Position numbers and translations under genes: made by a program
DNA from: Nisaea acidiphila
GTDB lineage: Bacteria > Pseudomonadota > Alphaproteobacteria > Thalassobaculales > Thalassobaculaceae
Reading direction: 5' to 3'
DNA length: 64,000 bases
NCBI RefSeq assembly: GCF_024662015.1
Contig: NZ_CP102480.1
Span: 4,520,501-4,584,500, forward strand
The notes under the pieces: generated by a model
Seen by the model: only the letters and a program-made list of their open reading frames with translations
Database searches by the model: none
What the model was told of the DNA's origin: nothing
In this document: one piece after another, positions 9,259 through 17,017 of the stretch
Layout: the number at the start of each line of letters is the position of its first letter
Numbering within the stretch: position 1 is the stretch's first letter

Positions 9259-9696
9259 ATGAAGTCTGTTTATGTCGACGCCGATGCCTGCCCGGTGAAG
9301 ACCGAGATCCTTGCGATCGCCGATCGCACGGAGGCGAATTTCTACATCGTCAGCAACCGGGGCTTCCGCACCGGAGACCGGGCGAACGTGAAGAACGTGC
9401 TGGTCTCGGACAAATTCGACGCGGCGGACGACTGGATCGCCGAACGGGTAAAGCCGGGCGACATCGTCGTCACCGGCGATATCCCGCTCGCCAAGCGGGC
9501 GATCGAGGCCGGCGCCAAGGCGCTCGGGCATGGAGGGCGGGAATTCACCGAGGCGGGAATCGGCATGGCGATGGCGATGCGCGACCTGATGTCGGACCTC
9601 CGGGCAATGGGCGAGGTCTCCGGCGGCGGCCCCGCCTTCTCGAAAAGGGACCGGGAATCCTTCATCCGCGAGCTGGAGCGGATGTTGCGCGCCTGA
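9259..9696 (+). CDS. UPF0178 (YaiI/YqxD) family protein
   Basis: A 145-residue member of the DUF188/UPF0178 family, with a PIN-like fold. Seen are MKSVYVDADACPVKTEI with the acidic DADACP motif, the segment VVTGDIPLAKRAIEAGA, and the C-terminal GGGPAFSKRDRESFIREL. The acidic residues suggest a metal-dependent nuclease-like site, but no activity is established for the family. It stands alone, divergent from the CoA-transferase gene (87-bp gap holding a small nested inverted repeat at 9208-9234) and upstream of the cobalamin riboswitch. Confidence 0.88.
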   Translation: MKSVYVDADACPVKTEILAIADRTEANFYIVSNRGFRTGDRANVKNVLVSDKFDAADDWIAERVKPGDIVVTGDIPLAKRAIEAGAKALGHGGREFTEAGIGMAMAMRDLMSDLRAMGEVSGGGPAFSKRDRESFIRELERMLRA

Positions 9697-9745
9697 TGCT
9701 GCGGCGCGGCGCTTGACAGCGGCGCCGCGAGAAACGAGCCTCTCG

Positions 9746-9920
9746 ATGTTGGTTGTCCTTCGGGACGAAAGGGAATCCGGTGCGCCGCCGCAGGCGGCAA
9801 GTCCGGGACTGCCCCCGCAACTGTAGCCGGCTGGATCCGACCGGTATTGCCACTGGCCTCAAAAGGCTGGGAAGGCGGTCGGGATCGAGGAGCCGGGAGT
9901 CAGGAAACCTGCCAACACAT
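9746..9920 (+). promoter_or_regulatory. Cobalamin (B12) riboswitch
   Basis: All landmark elements of the adenosylcobalamin aptamer appear in order: the outer stem GTTGG (9748-9752) with CCAAC (9912-9916), GGGAATCCGGTG (9771-9782), CCCCCGCAACTGTAG (9812-9826), GCCACTGG (9849-9856), CTGGGAAGGCG (9867-9877), and the B12-box tail GGAGTCAGGAAACCTGCC (9896-9913). A possible -35 TTGACA lies at 9713-9718. Downstream, a 5-bp hairpin (9938-9942 with 9951-9955, G-rich loop) reaches into the Shine-Dalgarno GGAGGAGG of the next gene at 9954-9961, consistent with translational control. The next gene encodes an unknown 88-residue protein, not a known B12 gene. Confidence 0.95.
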
Positions 9921-9966
9921 GTGTGTCCCATTCCAGCCCGGGCGGGGTGCCCCGGAGGAGGTTTCG

Positions 9967-10233
9967 ATGACCCGACTCTATTCCCAGATTCCCGACAACG
10001 ATTCGGCGGCCGCGCCGGACCGCGATCTCGCCACCCTGATCCTGACGCTGCTCAGCGTCGCCGAGGACGACAGGACGCTGTCGCAGTCCCTTTCCATGGT
10101 CCGTGCCGAGACTTCCAGCGAGGATTTCGCCTGCGGCATGCAGGAGGCGGCGCGCCGCATCGGCGTGCTCTTCGGGGCGGCACAGCGGCTCGAAGTGACA
10201 GAGAGAAGTTCCATAAATCGACTGCCGGTCTGA
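9967..10233 (+). CDS. Unknown 88-residue protein under cobalamin riboswitch control
   Basis: A small ORF begins at ATG 9967 with a strong GGAGGAGG site 5 nt upstream, directly behind the riboswitch expression platform. The product (MTRLYSQIPDNDSAAAPDRD...) is acidic in its first half and probably all-helical. It has no signal peptide, transmembrane segment or obvious metal-binding cluster; the only Cys is in EDFACGMQEAARRIG. I do not recognise a family. The position predicts repression when B12 is abundant, so it could belong to cobalamin supply, a B12-sparing response or regulation. The FAD-linked dehydrogenase starts 62 bp downstream with no terminator visible between, so both may share the riboswitch transcript. 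Confidence 0.8.
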   Translation: MTRLYSQIPDNDSAAAPDRDLATLILTLLSVAEDDRTLSQSLSMVRAETSSEDFACGMQEAARRIGVLFGAAQRLEVTERSSINRLPV

Positions 10234-10295
10234 TTGGCGCCCCGCTGGATCGCTGCTAGCCTCCCGGCTGAATTTGTCTCAACGGGAGAGAGTGG

Positions 10296-11732
10296 GTGAA
10301 CGATCAGACGCCCCAATCCATCGACGCGGCGCTTGCCGAGATCCGGGCGGCCCTGGGCCCGAAAGGCTGGCTCGAGGATGCGAACGACACGCTGAAGTAC
10401 CGGACCGACTGGCGCGGCGCGCCGGAGGGCGAGGCGCTTGGCGTGGCGCGGCCGGCCTCGACCGAAGAGACGGCGGCGGTGGTCCGTGCGGCGGCGAAGG
10501 CCGGGATCTGCATCGTGCCGCAAGGCGGCAATACCGGGCTCGCCATCGGCTCCGTGCCGACCGAGCCCAGGCCGACCATCGTGCTCTCGACCGACCGGCT
10601 GACTGCCGTGCGCACGCTCGACCCGGACAATTACGCCATGGTCGCCGAGGCGGGCTGCATCATCCAGAACATGCAGGCGGTCGCGGCCGAGGCGGGCCGG
10701 CTGTTCCCGCTCTCGCTCGCCAGCGAAGGCTCCAGCACGGTCGGCGGCACGCTCTCGACCAATGCCGGCGGCAACAACACGATCAAGTACGGCAACACCC
10801 GCGAGCAGATCCTCGGCATCGAGGCCGTGCTGGCGGACGGCTCCGTGTTCGACGGGCTGGAAACGCTGCGCAAGAACAATACCGGCTACGACATGAAGCA
10901 GCTCTTCATCGGCGCCGAGGGCACGCTGGGGATCGTCACCGCCGCCGCCTTCCGCCTGATGCCGCTGCCGCGCGTCCGCGAGACCGCGATGCTTGCCGTG
11001 CCGTCGCCGCACGAGGCGCAGCACCTGCTCACAAGTGCCCGGGAAATGTCCGGCGACACCGTCCTCGCCTTCGAGATCATGCCGCGGGCCTCCTTCGACA
11101 TGGCGCTGAAATTCATCGACGGCATCGTCGATCCGCTGGCCGAACCCTCGCCCTGGTACGTGCTGCTGGAAATGGGAACCTCGTCGCCGCTGGACGACCT
11201 GCGCGCCAAGCTCGAGGCGATTTTCGCAGAGGCCATGGAGAAAGGCTGGGTGACCGACGGGGTGATCGCGGAGAGCGAGGCACAGCGCCGGGAACTCTGG
11301 CGGATCCGCGAGGAACAGGCCGAGGCCGGCAAGCGCGAGGGCACGCCCCGCATCGCCGGGGACGTCTCGGTCCCGGTTTCCCGCGTCGCGGACTATCTCG
11401 AGCAGTCGCAGGCCACGATGAACGCTTACTTGCCGGGCCTGTTCTTCAACTGCTTCGGTCATATGGGCGACGGCAACATCCACTACACGGCGCGCAAGCC
11501 GGCCTCGGTCAGCGAGGCCGAGTGGGAGGAGAAGAAGCCGGGCCTGACCAAGCGCATGTACGAGACCGCGCTCGCTCTCGGCGGCAGCATCTCCGCCGAG
11601 CACGGGATCGGCTCGGAAAAACTGCCCTATCTCGAAAAATACGGCTCACCCTCGAAGATCGCGCTGATGAAATCGGTGAAACAGGCCCTCGATCCGAAGA
11701 ACATCATGAATCCGGGGAAGGTCATCCCCTGA
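10296..11732 (+). CDS. FAD-linked 2-hydroxyacid dehydrogenase (GlcD / D-2-hydroxyglutarate dehydrogenase family)
   Basis: A 478-residue flavoprotein with a PCMH-type FAD domain (PQGGNTGLAIGSVP, residues 75-88; LSTNAGGNNTIKYGNTREQ near 155) and the FAD-oxidase C-terminal domain carrying GHMGDGNIHY (about 388-397) and EHGIGSEK (about 435-442). These His/Glu motifs form the metal and substrate site in D-lactate and D-2-hydroxyglutarate dehydrogenases, which pass electrons to a quinone, cytochrome or ETF. GTG at 10296 is the start, with GGGAGAGAG just upstream. It could be part of the B12-riboswitch transcript. Its stop abuts the convergent ugpE stop. The true substrate cannot be read from sequence. 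Confidence 0.88.
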   Translation: MNDQTPQSIDAALAEIRAALGPKGWLEDANDTLKYRTDWRGAPEGEALGVARPASTEETAAVVRAAAKAGICIVPQGGNTGLAIGSVPTEPRPTIVLSTDRLTAVRTLDPDNYAMVAEAGCIIQNMQAVAAEAGRLFPLSLASEGSSTVGGTLSTNAGGNNTIKYGNTREQILGIEAVLADGSVFDGLETLRKNNTGYDMKQLFIGAEGTLGIVTAAAFRLMPLPRVRETAMLAVPSPHEAQHLLTSAREMSGDTVLAFEIMPRASFDMALKFIDGIVDPLAEPSPWYVLLEMGTSSPLDDLRAKLEAIFAEAMEKGWVTDGVIAESEAQRRELWRIREEQAEAGKREGTPRIAGDVSVPVSRVADYLEQSQATMNAYLPGLFFNCFGHMGDGNIHYTARKPASVSEAEWEEKKPGLTKRMYETALALGGSISAEHGIGSEKLPYLEKYGSPSKIALMKSVKQALDPKNIMNPGKVIP

Positions 11733-12563
11733 TCACTTGATCCCGGCACGCATGAAGCTCTGAACGAATTGCCTCTGGAACAGCAGGAAAGCGATCAGCA
11801 GCGGGCCGGACGTCATCAGTGTCGCAGCCGTGATGATCGCCCAGTCGATCCCCTGATCGGTCGATGAGAAGACGCTGAGCCCGACCGTCACCGGCCTTGT
11901 CTCGACCGAGTTGGTGACGATCAGCGGCCAGAGGAAATTGTTCCAGTGGTGGCTGACCGAGACCAGGCCGTAGGCGAGGTAGGTCGGCTTCGCCAGCGGG
12001 ACATAGACCTTCATCAATATCGTGAAGAAGCCCGCGCCCTCGACACGCGCCGCGTCGTCCAGTTCCTTCGGGATCGTTTTGAAGGTCTGGCGCAGCAGGA
12101 AGATCCCGAAGGCGGAGGCCATGTAAGGCAGGCCGATGGCGAGGATGGTGTCGAGCAGGCCGAGAAACCGCATCGTGCGGTAGTTCTCGACGATCAGGAT
12201 ATCGGGCATCACCAGAAGCTGCAGCAGCACCAGCACGAAGACGGTGTCGCGCCCGCGGAACTCGAAGCGCGCGAAGGCGAAGGCGGCGAGCGTGCAGAGC
12301 ACGAACTGGCCGATCAGGATCGAGGTCACGAGCAGCACGGTGTTGAGGAAGTAGCGCGCGAAGGGCGCGGCATTCCAGGCAGCGACGAAATTCTCCAGCG
12401 TCAGCGGCGCGGTCAGCACGAAGCGGGTGGAGAATTCGGTCGGATGGAACGCGGTCCAGACGGCGTAGATCAGCGGCGCGAACCAGACGAGCGCGAGCGC
12501 CCAGGCGGCGGTCGTGTTCAGCGCCCTGTCGTAGTCGAAACCGGCGGTTCTGGTGGCGATCAT
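11733..12563 (-). CDS. ugpE: ABC transporter permease, UgpE type
   Basis: The 276-residue protein is an MalG/UgpE-type inner-membrane permease with about six membrane segments. The EAA-like cytoplasmic loop (KELDDAARVEGAGFFTILMKVYVPL, in the second half) contacts the ATPase. It is last in the glpR-ugpC-ugpB-ugpA-ugpE operon, and its start overlaps the ugpA stop by 4 nt. The system probably imports sn-glycerol-3-phosphate or related glycerophosphodiesters; the assignment rests mainly on the binding protein and the DeoR/GlpR neighbour. Confidence 0.82.
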   Translation of the reverse strand: MIATRTAGFDYDRALNTTAAWALALVWFAPLIYAVWTAFHPTEFSTRFVLTAPLTLENFVAAWNAAPFARYFLNTVLLVTSILIGQFVLCTLAAFAFARFEFRGRDTVFVLVLLQLLVMPDILIVENYRTMRFLGLLDTILAIGLPYMASAFGIFLLRQTFKTIPKELDDAARVEGAGFFTILMKVYVPLAKPTYLAYGLVSVSHHWNNFLWPLIVTNSVETRPVTVGLSVFSSTDQGIDWAIITAATLMTSGPLLIAFLLFQRQFVQSFMRAGIK

Positions 12564-13441
12564 CGGTAATGCACCCGTTTGTCGAGCAGCAGGAACTGGC
12601 CGATGGCGACGGCGAAGAGAAGGATCAGCAGCGCCACGGTCAGGGTCGAGGCATAGGCCGTGTCCCAGAACCGGAAGGACGTCTCGTAGATGTAGAAGAG
12701 CAGCAGCGAGCTCGCATTGTCCGGGCCGCCCTCGGTCATCACGAAAATATGGTCGACCAGGCGGAAGGAATTGATCACCGCGTTGACCGAAACGAAGAGC
12801 GTGGTCGGCATCAGCAGGGGGAAGGTGACGCGGCGGAAGAAATACCAGCGTCCGGCGCCCTCGATGGCGGCGGCTTCCCGGAGCGATGTCGGAATGGTCT
12901 GCAGCGCGGCGAGGTAGAAGATCATGAAGAAGCCTGCTTCCTTCCAGATCGCCACCACGATGACGGCATTGAGCGCGGCGTCCGGGTCGCCGAGCCAGTT
13001 CTGCTGGCTGAAGCCGAGCGGAATGCGGATCTGGTCGATCAGGCCGAAGCCGGGGGTATAGAAGAACATCCAGATATTGGCGACGGCGATCAGCGGCAGC
13101 ACGGTCGGGGTGAAATAGGCCATGCGCACGAAGGCGCGGCCCTTCAGCTTGCTGTCGACCCAGAGCGCCATGGCGATGGCGATCCCGATCGAGAGCGGAA
13201 TGGTGCCAAGCGCGTACCAGAGATTGTTGCCGAGCACGGTCCAGAAGGTGCTGTCGGCGAGCATGGTCTCATAGTTCTCGAGCCCGACGAATTTCGCCGG
13301 CCGCTTGCCGCGCGGCGTCGAGAAGAAGCTGTGGAACAGGGTCACCGCGGCCGGGTAATGGGTGAAGGCGATCAGCAGGATCATGGCCGGGCTGAGAAAG
13401 AGCCAGGCATGGATCCAGGTGCGGTTGGAAAGTGATCCCAT
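12560..13441 (-). CDS. ugpA: ABC transporter permease, UgpA type
   Basis: A 293-residue MalF/UgpA-type permease: an N-terminal membrane segment (AWLFLSPAMILLIAFTHYPA), further helices, and the EAA loop TSLREAAAIEGAGRWYFFRRVTFPLL that docks on UgpC. It pairs with UgpE, with which it overlaps by 4 nt. It is separated from ugpB by 73 bp holding a strong hairpin followed by U-rich sequence, so expression of the permeases is probably lower than that of the binding protein. Confidence 0.82.
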   Translation of the reverse strand: MGSLSNRTWIHAWLFLSPAMILLIAFTHYPAAVTLFHSFFSTPRGKRPAKFVGLENYETMLADSTFWTVLGNNLWYALGTIPLSIGIAIAMALWVDSKLKGRAFVRMAYFTPTVLPLIAVANIWMFFYTPGFGLIDQIRIPLGFSQQNWLGDPDAALNAVIVVAIWKEAGFFMIFYLAALQTIPTSLREAAAIEGAGRWYFFRRVTFPLLMPTTLFVSVNAVINSFRLVDHIFVMTEGGPDNASSLLLFYIYETSFRFWDTAYASTLTVALLILLFAVAIGQFLLLDKRVHYR

Positions 13442-13475
13442 CGGACGCGGTGCTTTCGGGCAAAACGGAAAAAGA

Positions 13476-13503
13476 CCGGCGGCGGGACGATACCCGCCGC
13501 CGG
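13476..13503 (-). terminator. Intercistronic terminator/attenuator after ugpB
   Basis: An 11-bp GC stem (13476-13486 with 13493-13503, 6-nt loop) lies just after the ugpB stop and is followed on the minus strand by a U-rich TCTTTTTCC tract. Because ugpA and ugpE follow on the same strand, it is likely a partial terminator and mRNA-protecting hairpin. Confidence 0.7.
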
Positions 13504-13514
13504 GTCCCGGAGTG

Positions 13515-14801
13515 TCAGCGGTAATCCTTCAGGATCTTGTCCGCCTTCTGCTGCGCATCGTTCATCGCTTCTTCAGGCGAGGCCTTGCCGGTGATGGCGG
13601 CTTCGAGACCGTCGTTGAAGATCGTCGTGATGCGCTGGTTCTGGTAGGTGGAGAGCTCGGCCACGGCGAACTCGAGCTGGTCGCGGGCCACCAGGGCCGG
13701 CGGGAAGTCGGCGACATAGGCCTTCATTTCCGGCGTTTCCCACGCGTCGGCGCGCGGCGCGACGTAACCGGTCGCGATCGACCATTTGGCGGCCTGTTTC
13801 GGCGCGGTGATCCACTTGATGAAGTCGAGAGAGGCAGCTTTCTGCTCGTCCGTGGAGTCCTTGAAGATGTAGAAGTTGCCACCGCCGGTCGGCGCGCCGC
13901 GGCGCTTGTTGGCCGGGAGCATGGCGACACCGAAATCGAACGGCGCGTTGTTGCGGACGTTCGTCAGGTTGCCGGTCGAGGTCCACATAATCGCGGACTC
14001 GCCCTCGAAGAAGGCCTTCGGCGTGGAACCCCACTCGATGATGCCGGGCGCCATGATCTTGTGCTTGGCGCTGAGGTCGACGAGATACTGCAGAGCCTCG
14101 ATCACCTTCGGGTCGGAGAAGTTGGTCTTGTTGCCGTCGCCGTTGGCGAGGACGACGTCGTTCTGGGTGCTAAGGCCCTGGAAGAGCCAGTAGGGGAAGC
14201 CGGAACTCGGAATGCGGACGCCCCACTGGGTGACGTTGCCGGAAGCGTCCTTGACGGTCAGCTTCTTGCCGAACTCGACCAGTTCCGCCCAAGTCGCCGG
14301 CGGGGTATTCGGATCGAGGCCGGCCTTCTTGAAGGCGTCCTTGTTCCAGTACATCACCGGGGTCGAGCGCTGGAACGGAATGCCGTAGGTCTTGCCGCCG
14401 GTCTGGCTGTTTTCCATGAAGGCCGGATAGAACGCCTTCAGCCACGCCTTCTCCTCGTCGCTCTTGATGACATCGTCGAAGGCGACGATCGCGTCTTCCT
14501 CGATCAGGGTGAACATGTCGACCGACAGGATCACCGAGAGCTGCGGGGCCTGGCCGCCGCGGACGGCGGTGAGGGCCTTGGTGACGGTGTTCTGGTAGCT
14601 TCCCGCATAGACCGCGTCGATTTTGACGTCGGGATGGGCCGCGGCATATTCCTTCGTCAGTTCCTCGATCGTGTCGGCCGCCTTGCCGCCGACCGCCACG
14701 GGGAAGAAGAACTGCAGGTCGACCGCCTGCGCGGCCTGGGCCATGGAGAGCGACATCGCAGCCGCGACGGCGCCGATCCCAAGTTTTTTCGTGAAGTGCA
14801 T
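13515..14801 (-). CDS. ugpB: Glycerol-3-phosphate-type ABC transporter substrate-binding protein
   Basis: A 428-residue periplasmic binding protein. The Sec signal peptide is clear (MHFTKKLGIGAVAAAMSLSM, then AQAAQA, cleaved near residue 26). The segment STPVMYWNKDAFKKAGLDPN closely resembles the corresponding part of E. coli UgpB, and GGGNFYIF is typical of the cluster. The start at 14801 is fixed by the signal peptide; the frame stays open further upstream without meaning. The gene is between ugpC and ugpA and flanked by hairpins on both sides. Glycerol-3-phosphate is the best guess for the ligand; other phosphorylated or neutral polyols are possible. Confidence 0.85.
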   Translation of the reverse strand: MHFTKKLGIGAVAAAMSLSMAQAAQAVDLQFFFPVAVGGKAADTIEELTKEYAAAHPDVKIDAVYAGSYQNTVTKALTAVRGGQAPQLSVILSVDMFTLIEEDAIVAFDDVIKSDEEKAWLKAFYPAFMENSQTGGKTYGIPFQRSTPVMYWNKDAFKKAGLDPNTPPATWAELVEFGKKLTVKDASGNVTQWGVRIPSSGFPYWLFQGLSTQNDVVLANGDGNKTNFSDPKVIEALQYLVDLSAKHKIMAPGIIEWGSTPKAFFEGESAIMWTSTGNLTNVRNNAPFDFGVAMLPANKRRGAPTGGGNFYIFKDSTDEQKAASLDFIKWITAPKQAAKWSIATGYVAPRADAWETPEMKAYVADFPPALVARDQLEFAVAELSTYQNQRITTIFNDGLEAAITGKASPEEAMNDAQQKADKILKDYR

Positions 14802-14833
14802 CGCTTTCAGATCCTCTTGTCTCAAGCTGGATG

Positions 14834-14879
14834 CCGGACGGCTCCCGTCCGGTTCAGTCCGGTATCCCGAAGATCGGGA
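14834..14879 (-). other. Tandem hairpins between ugpC and ugpB
   Basis: Two adjacent perfect stems occupy the 103-bp spacer: 8 bp (14834-14841 with 14845-14852, 3-nt loop) and 6 bp (14865-14870 with 14874-14879, 3-nt loop). They lie in the 5' leader of ugpB and may block 5' decay or separate ugpC from the highly expressed ugpB message. Confidence 0.5.
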
Positions 14880-14904
14880 CACCAAGTCCGTTTCGGCGTT
14901 CGCA

Positions 14905-15975
14905 TTACCCCTCCGCGCCGATGAGGAGGTCGTCGCGCCGCATTCCTGTCGCGGCGTCGAAAAGATGAATGGCCGTCCGGGGCCATGAGAGGCCGATCCC
15001 GCTGCCGGGGCCGATGCCCTCGGCATTGCGCGCGCGCACGGTCAGGCGTTCGCTGCCGATGCGGCAGTCCACAAGCGTGTCCGCGCCGAGATATTCGATG
15101 GATTCGACCTCGGCCCGGTGCGGTCCGGCGGAATCGATGGCGATATCCTCGGGGCGGACGCCGAGCGCCAGGTCCTGCTGCGGAAGGCCGTTCAGCAGGG
15201 CCGGTCCGGTATCCCTGATGCGGACGCCGCCGCTTTCCCAGGAGAGGGCGAGAATGTTCATCGGCGGCGTGCCGATGAAGCGCCCGGCGAAGCTGGTTGC
15301 GGGCCTGCTGTAGGTTTCGAGCGGCGAAGCATCCTGTTCGATACGGCCGTCCTTTAGCAGGATGATGCGGTCCGCCATGCCCATGGCCTCGGCCTGGTCG
15401 TGGGTCACATAGACCATGGTCATGCCGAGTTTGCGCTGCAGGGCGCGGATTTCGACCCGCATCTCGTGCCGGAGCTTGGCGTCGAGATTGGAGAGCGGCT
15501 CGTCCATCAGGCAGACGGGTTTCTCGGCGATGATCGCACGGCCGAGGGCCACGCGCTGCTGCTGGCCGCCGGAGAGCTGGCTCGGCCGGCGTTCGAGAAG
15601 GCCGGAAAGACCGAGAAGATCGGCCACGCGCGCGAGACGCGCCGACTGGTCCTGTTTCGTCGCCTTGCGGACCTTGAGGCCGAAGAGAATGTTCTCGGCG
15701 ACGCTCAGATGCGGGAAGAGGGCGTAGGACTGGAACACCATCGCGAGGTCCCGTTCCGCCGGCGGCCGCGCGGTAACGTCCTTGCCGCCGATCTCGATGC
15801 TGCCGGACGAGGCGCTTTCCAGACCCGAAATCAGCCGCAGGATCGTGGACTTGCCGCAGCCGGAGGGACCGAGAAGGACCGAGAATGTCCCGGGCTCGAC
15901 CGTGAAAGAAACATCTTCGACCGCCGTGGTCGCGCCCCAGCTCTTGGTCAGCCCCTTGACAGCGATCCCGGTCAT
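14905..15975 (-). CDS. ugpC: ABC transporter ATP-binding protein, UgpC/MalK type
   Basis: A 356-residue CUT1-family ATPase. Walker A is GPSGCGKST (residues 37-45), the Q-loop is FQSYALFPH, the signature is [14 protein letters not shown], Walker B is VCLMDEP and the H-loop is YVTHDQAEAM. The C-terminal ~120 residues form the TOBE/MalK regulatory domain. It energises import by UgpA/UgpE. The start overlaps the stop of the upstream DeoR regulator by 4 nt, so regulator and ATPase are co-translated. Confidence 0.9.
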   Translation of the reverse strand: MTGIAVKGLTKSWGATTAVEDVSFTVEPGTFSVLLGPSGCGKSTILRLISGLESASSGSIEIGGKDVTARPPAERDLAMVFQSYALFPHLSVAENILFGLKVRKATKQDQSARLARVADLLGLSGLLERRPSQLSGGQQQRVALGRAIIAEKPVCLMDEPLSNLDAKLRHEMRVEIRALQRKLGMTMVYVTHDQAEAMGMADRIILLKDGRIEQDASPLETYSRPATSFAGRFIGTPPMNILALSWESGGVRIRDTGPALLNGLPQQDLALGVRPEDIAIDSAGPHRAEVESIEYLGADTLVDCRIGSERLTVRARNAEGIGPGSGIGLSWPRTAIHLFDAATGMRRDDLLIGAEG

Positions 15976-16802
15976 TCTCCCGCTTCCGCCATGCCGGGGA
16001 GCAGCGCGAGCGCCGCGGCGTCGTCTCCTGCAATGATCAGCTCGTGGCCCGCATCCCGGATCATTTCCGAGATTTCTGCCGGAGGCTGGACGTCGCAGAA
16101 CACGAGATCGGCATCGGCGATATGTCCGCCGCGGACATAGGCGGCGCGGCCGAACTTGGTATGGTCGAGCACGACGACCTTGGTGCGACAGTTCTGGCTG
16201 ATCACCTCGCGTGCGCGGATCTCGTCCTCGGTGAAATCGAGCAGGCTGCCGTCCGGATCGACGCCGCCGACCCCGAACAGCCCGTAATCGACCTTATAGG
16301 CGGAGAAGAATTGCTCGACCTGCTGGCCGAGCACGTCACGGCCCTCGGGCCGGATCCGGCCCCCGGCGATCGTGACCTCGAATGTCGGGCTGGCGCTGGC
16401 GGTCAGGGCCGCCGCGATATTGTTGGTGACGATCCGGAGCCCGGTATGGGAGCGCAGGGCCCGGACCACCATTTCAGGTGTCGTGCCGATGCTGACGGCG
16501 AGCGAGGCGCCGTCGGGAATGCGGGACGCGACGGCGGCGGCGATCCGCGCCTTCGCACCGGCGTTCAGGATCATGCGCTGGTCGAAATCGATATTCGCGT
16601 TCGGCGAGGGCAACTCCACGCCGCCGTGACGCCGTCGCAGCAGGCCTCCGTCGCACAGCTGGTTCACATCCCGGCGGATCGTCTGTTCGGTGACGGCGAA
16701 ACGCTCGGCCAAATCGATAATGGATTGGTAACCGGCGGCACGGACCATTTCGGTGATTTCGGCCCGCCGCCTCGAGGCGTTGGAAGAGATACTGGCTGCC
16801 AC
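15972..16802 (-). CDS. glpR: DeoR/GlpR family transcriptional repressor
   Basis: The 276-residue protein has an N-terminal DeoR helix-turn-helix (RRRAEITEMVRAAG, then FAVTEQTIRRDVNQLCDGGLLRRRHGG, about residues 10-61) and a sugar-phosphate sensing domain (VSIGTTPEMVVRAL, VTNNIAAALTAS, TIAGG, and the C-terminal VVLDHTKFGRAA). This layout is that of GlpR, which binds glycerol-3-phosphate. It is the first gene of the ugp operon, so it is probably autoregulated and induced by the transported substrate. TTCG/CGAA half-sites cluster in its upstream region. The exact effector is inferred. Confidence 0.85.
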   Translation of the reverse strand: MAASISSNASRRRAEITEMVRAAGYQSIIDLAERFAVTEQTIRRDVNQLCDGGLLRRRHGGVELPSPNANIDFDQRMILNAGAKARIAAAVASRIPDGASLAVSIGTTPEMVVRALRSHTGLRIVTNNIAAALTASASPTFEVTIAGGRIRPEGRDVLGQQVEQFFSAYKVDYGLFGVGGVDPDGSLLDFTEDEIRAREVISQNCRTKVVVLDHTKFGRAAYVRGGHIADADLVFCDVQPPAEISEMIRDAGHELIIAGDDAAALALLPGMAEAGE

Positions 16803-16960
16803 GGAACTGCCTTCGCGCGAGATGTTCGAATGAATGCGAAGCGAAGGCTATTCAGGCTCTGTTGCGGAAATGGTGTTCGTTTTTTGACAGTTCGATAACG
16901 CAATGGGCGCGATCGAAAGGTCTATGTGACGATTGGAAGACCGTAGAAGGTCGGGAAACT
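16803..16960 (-). promoter_or_regulatory. Operator-rich promoter region of the glpR-ugp operon
   Basis: The gap carries repeated TTCG/CGAA tetramers at 16812, 16825, 16837, 16842, 16876, 16891 and 16914. The best is TTCGATAACG at 16891-16900, which matches the core of the E. coli GlpR consensus. Such TTCG repeats are typical binding units of DeoR/GlpR repressors, supporting autoregulation of this operon. Confidence 0.45.
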
Positions 16961-16994
16961 AAAAAAGCCGGGGAGTTTGGAGCTCCCCGGCTTT
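16961..16994 (-). terminator. Rho-independent terminator of the TRAP operon
   Basis: A 12-bp stem (16964-16975 with 16983-16994, 7-nt loop) is followed on the minus strand by TTTTTT. It lies 23 bp after the dctM stop and ends the dctP-dctQ-dctM transcript. Confidence 0.88.
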
Positions 16995-17017
16995 CATCTG
17001 AAAGGACTGTCGCCCGC

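Noticed and set aside
9698-9730. GCGGCGC inverted repeat before the cobalamin riboswitch as a terminator
   Set aside because: It has no U-run and overlaps a possible -35 element, so neither role can be supported.
9978-11603. 541-codon open frame antisense to the FAD dehydrogenase
   Set aside because: Arg/His/Gly-rich composition without domains; the plus-strand gene has two diagnostic flavoenzyme motifs.
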